This document shows positions 59,280 to 64,000 of a stretch of DNA of 64,000 nt, piece by piece; the stretch's first letter is position 1; the number at the start of each line of letters is the position of its first letter. The DNA is from Aminobacter sp. HY435 (GTDB taxonomy: Bacteria > Pseudomonadota > Alphaproteobacteria > Rhizobiales > Rhizobiaceae). The DNA lies in the NCBI RefSeq assembly GCF_027568395.1, contig NZ_JANKZL010000005.1, forward strand, positions 310,001 to 374,000, read 5' to 3'. The translations under genes were made by a program, and so were the position numbers. Under the pieces are notes generated by a model. The model was not told the DNA's origin. It saw only the letters and a program-made list of their open reading frames with translations, and ran no database searches.

Positions 59280-62200
59280 TCATTTGCGCGCAATCAGTGC
59301 TTCGACGACGGCGGTGTCGATCTCGCCGGTCGAGGCAAGACCGTTGTCCTTCTGGAAGGCGGCGATCGCGTCCTTGGTCTTCTGGCCCATCATTCCGTCG
59401 GCCTTGCCGGCCTCGTAGCCATTCTTGTTGAGGATGGCCTGGACGTTCTGGATGGCCTTTTTCATATCGACGCCGGCCGCCGGGGCGTCCTGCCAGTTGG
59501 CCGGAACGTCGATCGAATTGGAGGCCGGATCGAGCGCCTTGGCCTGCCACAGTTCGGTCGCCGCCTTGGCGCGCTTGAGCTGCTCGGGGTTGAGCGCCTT
59601 GGCGATCTCGTCACGCTTGGAGGCGGCGTCTGCGTCGCCCTGCTTGGCAACCAGTGCGAACCACTTGTAGGACTCTTCCAGGTCCTGCTGCATGCCGACG
59701 CCCTTGGCGGCGAGGATGCCGAGATTGAACTGGCTGTCCTTGACGCCGAGTTCGGCAGCGCTGACGAACCACCGCGTTGCGGTGTCGTTGTCGACGGTGC
59801 CGTCGGCGCCCATGGCCAGCAGCACCGCGAGATTGTGCATGGCGCTGGCGTTGCCCTGCGCGGCTGCAAGCTGGTACCAGGTCTTGGCCTTGGCCACGTC
59901 GCGGTCAACGCCGTTGCCCTTTTCATACATGTTGCCAATGCGATACTGCGCCGGCGCGAAACCAAGCTCGGCGGACCTTTCGTACCAGGCTGCCGCCGTC
60001 TTGACGTTTGCGTTTAGCCCGCGCGCCTCGGCATAGCGCGAGCCGATCTCGAACAGCGCCTTGGCGTCGCCGCCATTGGCCGCGTCGCGCAGTGCCGAAG
60101 GCACCGCGTCTGGCACTGACAGCGCTGCAGCTTCGATGGCTTCACCAGCTGGGCGAATGGTCTCGTCTACCGCCATCCTTGCAGGGATGGACTGCGTGCT
60201 GGCGTGGTCGAGCGCGACTTCGACGGGAACGGAAACCTGCATCTCGTCCGTGGAGCTTGCTTCCGAAGCGATATCGTCAACCGTTGCCGGCGCGTCGACA
60301 TTGCGAACCGTGGCGGCAGCTTCATCGAGAGGCTTGGCTGCGGCAATCCTGGCCGGCTCGGTGGCGGGCGGCAGGGTGACCGAAGCCGTCTCGACCGGGT
60401 CGTTGAGGAAAGCCTTGCCGAGCTGCATGCCGGCGAGCGCCAACATCACCGCTCCCGCGGCCATCAACACCGACTTGCGGCGCGCCTTCAGCAGGTCGCC
60501 GATGCGCAATGCGCGCACGGGTCCCTTGAGGTCGGATGTCCGCTTCAGTGTGTCGGCCTCGGCCGCAGCCGCCTGTGCGGCGCGCCGGGCGGCGGCGATG
60601 AAGTCCGCCTTGGCGGCGTCGCCTTCGGTTGCGCGCGCCGGCTGGCCGCGCTCGTCGCGAACGCGGCGCATGATGGCGTTGAGGTCGGGTGCTCCAGAGC
60701 CGGGTTCGAGCGGGCGGTTGGCGATCTTGGGGTCGAGCGGCGCATCGAGCGCCACGGCAGGCACCTCGACTTCGACCGTCGGCTCGACCACGTCGATCAC
60801 TTGTGCCTGGGGCTTCTTCGCAAAGGCACGGGCAAGGCCGCCGAGCATCGACGGCTTGGCGGGCTTCTGGTCCTTCTTGTCGGCGCGTACGCCTTCCAGC
60901 GCGGCGACCGCGGCGGCGGCTTCCGACGCTGCCTGCGCAGGGCTGCGCGAGTGGCGGTCGCTCTGGTCGACCGGTTCGCCGCGACGGCCAAAATGGGCGT
61001 GGGCTTCGGGCAGCGGCGCAGGTTCATCCGGAACCAGCGACGGCGTGTCGCTCAACGCCAGCTTGGTTTCGGCGGCCGCAGGAGCGAGCAGTTCGGCGAC
61101 CGAGGCCGGAGGGGCGTCGGACGACGAGGGATCGTAGCGTTCGAGCGAGCCCAGGCGGTCGACGATCTTGAGCAAGGTGTCATGGATCGCCTCGAAGGTC
61201 TTGCCGTTGCGTTCGTCCGAGCGGCGGGTCAGCGTCTCCAGCGCCTTGAGGTCCTGCGCCAGTCCTTCGACTGCGCTCGAGTCGCTTGCGCCGGAACCGC
61301 TCAGGGAATGCACGGCGTTCTCGGCCGCCTGGCGGGCGGCTTCCAGGATCGCCTGATGGTTGCTGGCGATCGAACGTTCGATGTCGTCGAGGCGCGGACG
61401 GACGTCTTCAAGCTCGGGCAGCGGCGAAGCCGGGTGCGCGAGATGGTTGGACAGCCCACTGACCTGCGCTTCAAGGCTGCGGATCAGATCCGGATCGATG
61501 CCCGACACCTGAGCCGCCGACATTTCGAGGCGGCTGGAAATGTCTTCGAGACGCGCTTCGAGGCCGCGCATCGCCGTTTCGGTGGCGGGATCGGCGCGAT
61601 TGGATTCGAGACGCTGGGCGAAGGCGGTGAAACGGGCGTCGATCGCCTCCATGATGCCCGACTGGTCGGCCGCAGGCTGGTTTGCCTGGCGGTCAAGGCG
61701 GTCGCCCAGCTCTTCCAGGCGGCGTTCGAGATCGCGGAACAGAGCGTTGCCGTGCTCGACGGCATCGCCCTGGCGACGCTGGAAAACGTCGGCAAGCGCG
61801 TCGAACCGCTGCTCGATGCCCTGGAAAATGAGGTTGGCGTCCGGTGTTGAGGGCGTGCGTTCGATCTTGTCGGCGATCAGCGATATCTGGCGGCCGAGGC
61901 GTTCGATCGCCTGATCTGGGACATCGGAGCGCGCGGCGATATGGTCGACACGGTCCGACAGCATGTTGAGCCGTTCGATGATCTCGACGGACGGCTGATC
62001 GGCGGTGACTTCCTCGATCTGCAGGGCAAGTGCTGCGATGCGCAGTTCGATGCGCTCGAACGGCGCCGGGTCGAAATGCGGTGTCTGCGCTGCGACCGTC
62101 GAGGCGACGATGGCGCGCGAGATTTCGTCGAGCCGCTCGTCGATCAGGCCGAACATCTCGTCACTATGGCCGTCGCGCTGGCGCACGAATTGTTCGACCG

Positions 62201-62981
62201 CGCCCGAAAGCGTGCGGACCTTGTCTTCGATCGAGCGCAAGGACAGCGATTCCGGCAGGCCGTTGACCGCGTCGTTGATCTGCTCGAGGCGGGCTGCAAG
62301 CGCTGCAAGAGCAGGGTCTTCGCCACGCTGGTTCTGGCTGGTTGCCATGTGGGCGGTGAAATCCGTCCAGCGGCGGTCGAAATCGTCCCAGCGGCGGTCG
62401 ACCGAGCGCAGCGTGTCTTCGCGGGCAAGGCTGGCGAGCGAACCGCGAACCTGTTCGAGTTCGAGACGCAGCATGTTGACGCTCTTGTCGTCGCTGCGTT
62501 CGGCAAGCGAATGGATGGCGCCGGACAGGCGTTCGAGCTCGTGTCCAAGTTCGGCGGCTTCGGCACCGGCCGCGCCTGCTTGTGCGACACGGCCAAGGTC
62601 CTTGCGCAACATGTCGAATTCGCGCTGCAGACCAGCCGTCATCTGGTGACGCATCTCCTCGCGCAGCGCGCGCAATTCGCCGGCGATCTTGCCTACCGCT
62701 GCCACGCCGTCTTCCTGCCCGCGCATGCGGTCGATGTCGCGCGCGATCGTCTGGTAGGGACGCTCGTAGGGTGCGCTGCGGCCGTATTCGCCGCGCGGCG
62801 CGTAACCGGGGGCGGGCGCCTGGCGCTGTGCGGGGCGATAGGGATCCGCCGGTTCGTCGCGCCTGCGTTCAAGCCGTGCTTCGAGGTTTTCGAGCGAGCG
62901 GTTGAGCTCGTCGAGCGACGCATGCGGGCGGCGCTGCCTGCCGTCGTTGAGGGTGTCGAGATAAGACCGCTTGCTGTTCAT
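59280..62981 (-). CDS. podJ: PodJ-like polar localisation factor with Sel1 repeats and peptidoglycan-binding domain
   Basis: A 1233-residue protein. Residues 1-700 are mainly coiled coil (for example SLENLEARLERRRDEP and many LE..L/R repeats). A Pro/Ala-rich linker leads to one transmembrane helix (about 833-855, VLMAAGAVMLALAGMQLG). The periplasmic part has Sel1-like repeats (about 968-1130; ALFEIGSRYAEARG, APAQYRIGNMYEKGNG) and a C-terminal peptidoglycan-binding domain (1173-1233; DGMMGQKTKDAIAAFQKDNG). This architecture is that of PodJ, which marks the new pole and recruits cell-cycle and envelope factors in alphaproteobacteria. A terminator follows. Confidence 0.85.
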   Translation of the reverse strand: MNSKRSYLDTLNDGRQRRPHASLDELNRSLENLEARLERRRDEPADPYRPAQRQAPAPGYAPRGEYGRSAPYERPYQTIARDIDRMRGQEDGVAAVGKIAGELRALREEMRHQMTAGLQREFDMLRKDLGRVAQAGAAGAEAAELGHELERLSGAIHSLAERSDDKSVNMLRLELEQVRGSLASLAREDTLRSVDRRWDDFDRRWTDFTAHMATSQNQRGEDPALAALAARLEQINDAVNGLPESLSLRSIEDKVRTLSGAVEQFVRQRDGHSDEMFGLIDERLDEISRAIVASTVAAQTPHFDPAPFERIELRIAALALQIEEVTADQPSVEIIERLNMLSDRVDHIAARSDVPDQAIERLGRQISLIADKIERTPSTPDANLIFQGIEQRFDALADVFQRRQGDAVEHGNALFRDLERRLEELGDRLDRQANQPAADQSGIMEAIDARFTAFAQRLESNRADPATETAMRGLEARLEDISSRLEMSAAQVSGIDPDLIRSLEAQVSGLSNHLAHPASPLPELEDVRPRLDDIERSIASNHQAILEAARQAAENAVHSLSGSGASDSSAVEGLAQDLKALETLTRRSDERNGKTFEAIHDTLLKIVDRLGSLERYDPSSSDAPPASVAELLAPAAAETKLALSDTPSLVPDEPAPLPEAHAHFGRRGEPVDQSDRHSRSPAQAASEAAAAVAALEGVRADKKDQKPAKPSMLGGLARAFAKKPQAQVIDVVEPTVEVEVPAVALDAPLDPKIANRPLEPGSGAPDLNAIMRRVRDERGQPARATEGDAAKADFIAAARRAAQAAAAEADTLKRTSDLKGPVRALRIGDLLKARRKSVLMAAGAVMLALAGMQLGKAFLNDPVETASVTLPPATEPARIAAAKPLDEAAATVRNVDAPATVDDIASEASSTDEMQVSVPVEVALDHASTQSIPARMAVDETIRPAGEAIEAAALSVPDAVPSALRDAANGGDAKALFEIGSRYAEARGLNANVKTAAAWYERSAELGFAPAQYRIGNMYEKGNGVDRDVAKAKTWYQLAAAQGNASAMHNLAVLLAMGADGTVDNDTATRWFVSAAELGVKDSQFNLGILAAKGVGMQQDLEESYKWFALVAKQGDADAASKRDEIAKALNPEQLKRAKAATELWQAKALDPASNSIDVPANWQDAPAAGVDMKKAIQNVQAILNKNGYEAGKADGMMGQKTKDAIAAFQKDNGLASTGEIDTAVVEALIARK

Positions 62982-63178
62982 CGAAACGCCCGTTGGTCGG
63001 AGTGCTGGTCGGGTCCAGAGATCTCAAAGCCTTGCCGGGATCAGAAGTAGCGATGCGCCTCATGGAAAGCCTGGCTTCCGGGCACTTCGCCGCCCTCCGG
63101 AACCGTGAACAATTCAATACTTGATGACCACGGTGGAACCGACATGCGCACATTTCCCCGAACGTGGTAAACAAGCCC

Positions 63179-63192
63179 TTAACCAAACTTAA
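63179..63192. promoter_or_regulatory. CtrA-like site upstream of podJ
   Basis: TTAACCAAACTTAA has two TTAA half-sites spaced by 6, one short of the CtrA consensus TTAA-N7-TTAA, though TTAACC matches the strong half-site. podJ is cell-cycle controlled in Caulobacter, so such a site would be expected. The spacing deviation keeps confidence low. Confidence 0.3.
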
Positions 63193-63265
63193 GAATGTGC
63201 GACGTTCTGTTACCCTTTTGCCAGTCGATTTCCCTTGCGTAGGGTGGGCGTCATCGCTATAGCAT

Positions 63266-63279
63266 TTACGTAAACGTAA
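63266..63279. promoter_or_regulatory. LiuR/MerR-type palindrome before the LiuR-like gene
   Basis: TTACGTAAACGTAA is an inverted repeat (TTACG-N4-CGTAA) and fits TKMCGTWAACGKMA, the pattern shared with the sites before fadD and the nitronate monooxygenase gene. It lies about 130 bases before the regulator start, consistent with autoregulation. Confidence 0.55.
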
Positions 63280-63410
63280 GACGTGCGCAGAACCGGCGTC
63301 TTGAGTGCATTTACACAGAAACCATGATCGCAGGCCCGCCCCCCTTCGGCCTTGGATCAGAGCACTGCAGGCCCAGCCGCCGTGCTCGCAATTGGGGATA
63401 TCGGAAGTAG

Positions 63411-63866
63411 ATGATGAAGCTTGTTTCGGTCGCCGATGCTGCGGCCAATGAAAACAATCTGGCTGGTGACGATTATGTACGCATCGGCGAGATGGCGAAG
63501 AAGTTTGGCGTCACGCTGAGGACGCTGCGCTTTTATGAAGACAAGGGGTTGCTCAACCCCAAGCGCGAGGGGTCGACCCGCCTGTACACGCGGCGCGACC
63601 GTGCCCGCCTGAAGCTGATCCTGCTCGGCCGCAAGGTTGGTTTTTCGCTGCGCGACGTCAAGCAGATGATCGATCTGTACGATCCGACCGGCACCAACGC
63701 CAAGCAGCTGCGCCTGACCATCGACAAGTCGGAAAAGCAGCTCGGCCGCCTGCAGAAGCAGCGTCAGCTGCTCGACGATGCGATCGGTGAACTGAACGAG
63801 CATCTGGCCATTGTGCGCCGCTTGCTTGCCGACCGCACCACGTCGCCGGCGACGGCTGCGGGCTAA
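63411..63866 (+). CDS. LiuR-type MerR-family regulator
   Basis: A 151-residue MerR protein. A short N-terminal extension (1-20) precedes VRIGEMAKKFGVTLRTLRFYEDKGLLNPKR (wHTH), then LYTRRDRARLKLILLGRKVGFS and a C-terminal coiled coil (KSEKQLGRLQKQRQLLDDAI). The RLKLIL-G-K-x-GFSL-x-(D/E)-(V/I) segment is characteristic of the LiuR/AtuR group, which controls branched-chain amino acid, terpene or fatty acid catabolism. No such pathway genes adjoin it, but matching palindromes lie before fadD and the nitronate monooxygenase gene. Two adjacent ATGs are possible starts. Confidence 0.85.
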   Translation: MMKLVSVADAAANENNLAGDDYVRIGEMAKKFGVTLRTLRFYEDKGLLNPKREGSTRLYTRRDRARLKLILLGRKVGFSLRDVKQMIDLYDPTGTNAKQLRLTIDKSEKQLGRLQKQRQLLDDAIGELNEHLAIVRRLLADRTTSPATAAG

Positions 63867-63888
63867 GTCCCGATTGCCAGTTGAATGC

Positions 63889-63924
63889 AACGGCCCGGCG
63901 CGGGAGACTGCGCCGGGCCGTTTT
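63889..63924 (+). terminator. Rho-independent terminator of the LiuR-like gene
   Basis: AACGGCCCGGCGC (63889-63901) and GCGCCGGGCCGTT (63910-63922) form a perfect 13-bp stem with an 8-base loop, followed by TT and overlapping a TTTT run. It lies 23 bases after the stop codon. The remaining 76 bases of the window show no feature. Confidence 0.9.
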
Positions 63925-64000
63925 GCGTCTGGAACCTGCCCAAGGACGAGGGCTGCTTGCTACGTCGCGAGCGACAAAATCGCTCAAGAAATCCACTGCT

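Larger units (their letters stand above)
62982..63410. other. Divergent intergenic region between podJ and the LiuR-like gene
   Basis: 429 bases with no gene. It contains a CtrA-like TTAA-N6-TTAA (63179-63192) about 200 bases from the podJ start and a LiuR-like palindrome (63266-63279) about 130 bases from the MerR start. The rest shows no repeat or RNA gene that I can recognise. Confidence 0.6.

Overview
The window is a GC-rich, gene-dense piece of an alphaproteobacterial chromosome. It most resembles the Rhizobiales, in particular the Mesorhizobium/Aminobacter group (Phyllobacteriaceae). This rests on the fdsGBA-fdhD-fdsD gene order, a PodJ-like polarity protein with Sel1 repeats, rhizobial-type palindromic intergenic repeats, a complete ligase/Lhr-type helicase/exonuclease/PdeM DNA repair set, and several dipeptide ABC transporter genes. 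The placement is an inference from gene content; no 16S gene is present. I see no prophage, CRISPR array, integrase or intact insertion sequence.

Region 1 (1-12.5 kb): the end of a DeoR-type regulator and a DedA-family membrane protein precede a minus-strand NAD-dependent molybdenum formate dehydrogenase operon (fdsG-fdsB-fdsA-fdhD-fdsD). A LysR-type regulator lies immediately upstream of it. A VOC/SRPBCC/DoxX trio, the Mrp Fe-S carrier ATPase and a HAD phosphatase follow.

Region 2 (12.6-31 kb): pgi, a MocR-type regulator next to a non-pyrrolysine MttB-family methyltransferase, a lone family-5 solute-binding protein, an IlvD/Edd sugar-acid dehydratase, a CoxG-like protein, an amidohydrolase bracketed by copies of a DUF1801 gene end, two ArsR-SRPBCC modules, and an acyl-CoA ligase with a long histone-H1-like N-terminal tail.

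Region 3 (31-42.6 kb): two complete dipeptide-type ABC transporter operons in tandem. The first is clearly dppABCDF. The second ends with a translationally coupled L-2-amino-thiazoline-4-carboxylate hydrolase family gene, which hints at its substrate.

Region 4 (42.7-49.8 kb): small stress-type proteins, a GST-ArsR-SRPBCC operon with two identical-geometry operators, a frameshifted MFS exporter divergent from its MerR regulator, tRNA-Thr(CGT), a nitronate monooxygenase and a membrane-anchored protein of unknown function.

Region 5 (49.8-64 kb): the ligase/exonuclease and helicase/PdeM repair genes, with a TPR-methyltransferase and a SlyX-like coiled-coil gene between the two arms; a TIGR02186/TauE pair; a 1233-residue PodJ-like protein; and a LiuR-type MerR regulator.

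Four features stand out. (i) A shared 14-bp palindrome (TKMCGTWAACGKMA) lies before fadD, the nitronate monooxygenase gene and the LiuR-like regulator, suggesting a small regulon. (ii) A 119-bp palindromic repeat is inserted in frame inside the helicase gene. (iii) Three single-nucleotide frameshifts may be real decay or sequence error. (iv) Three ArsR-SRPBCC modules occur in one window, each with its own operator.
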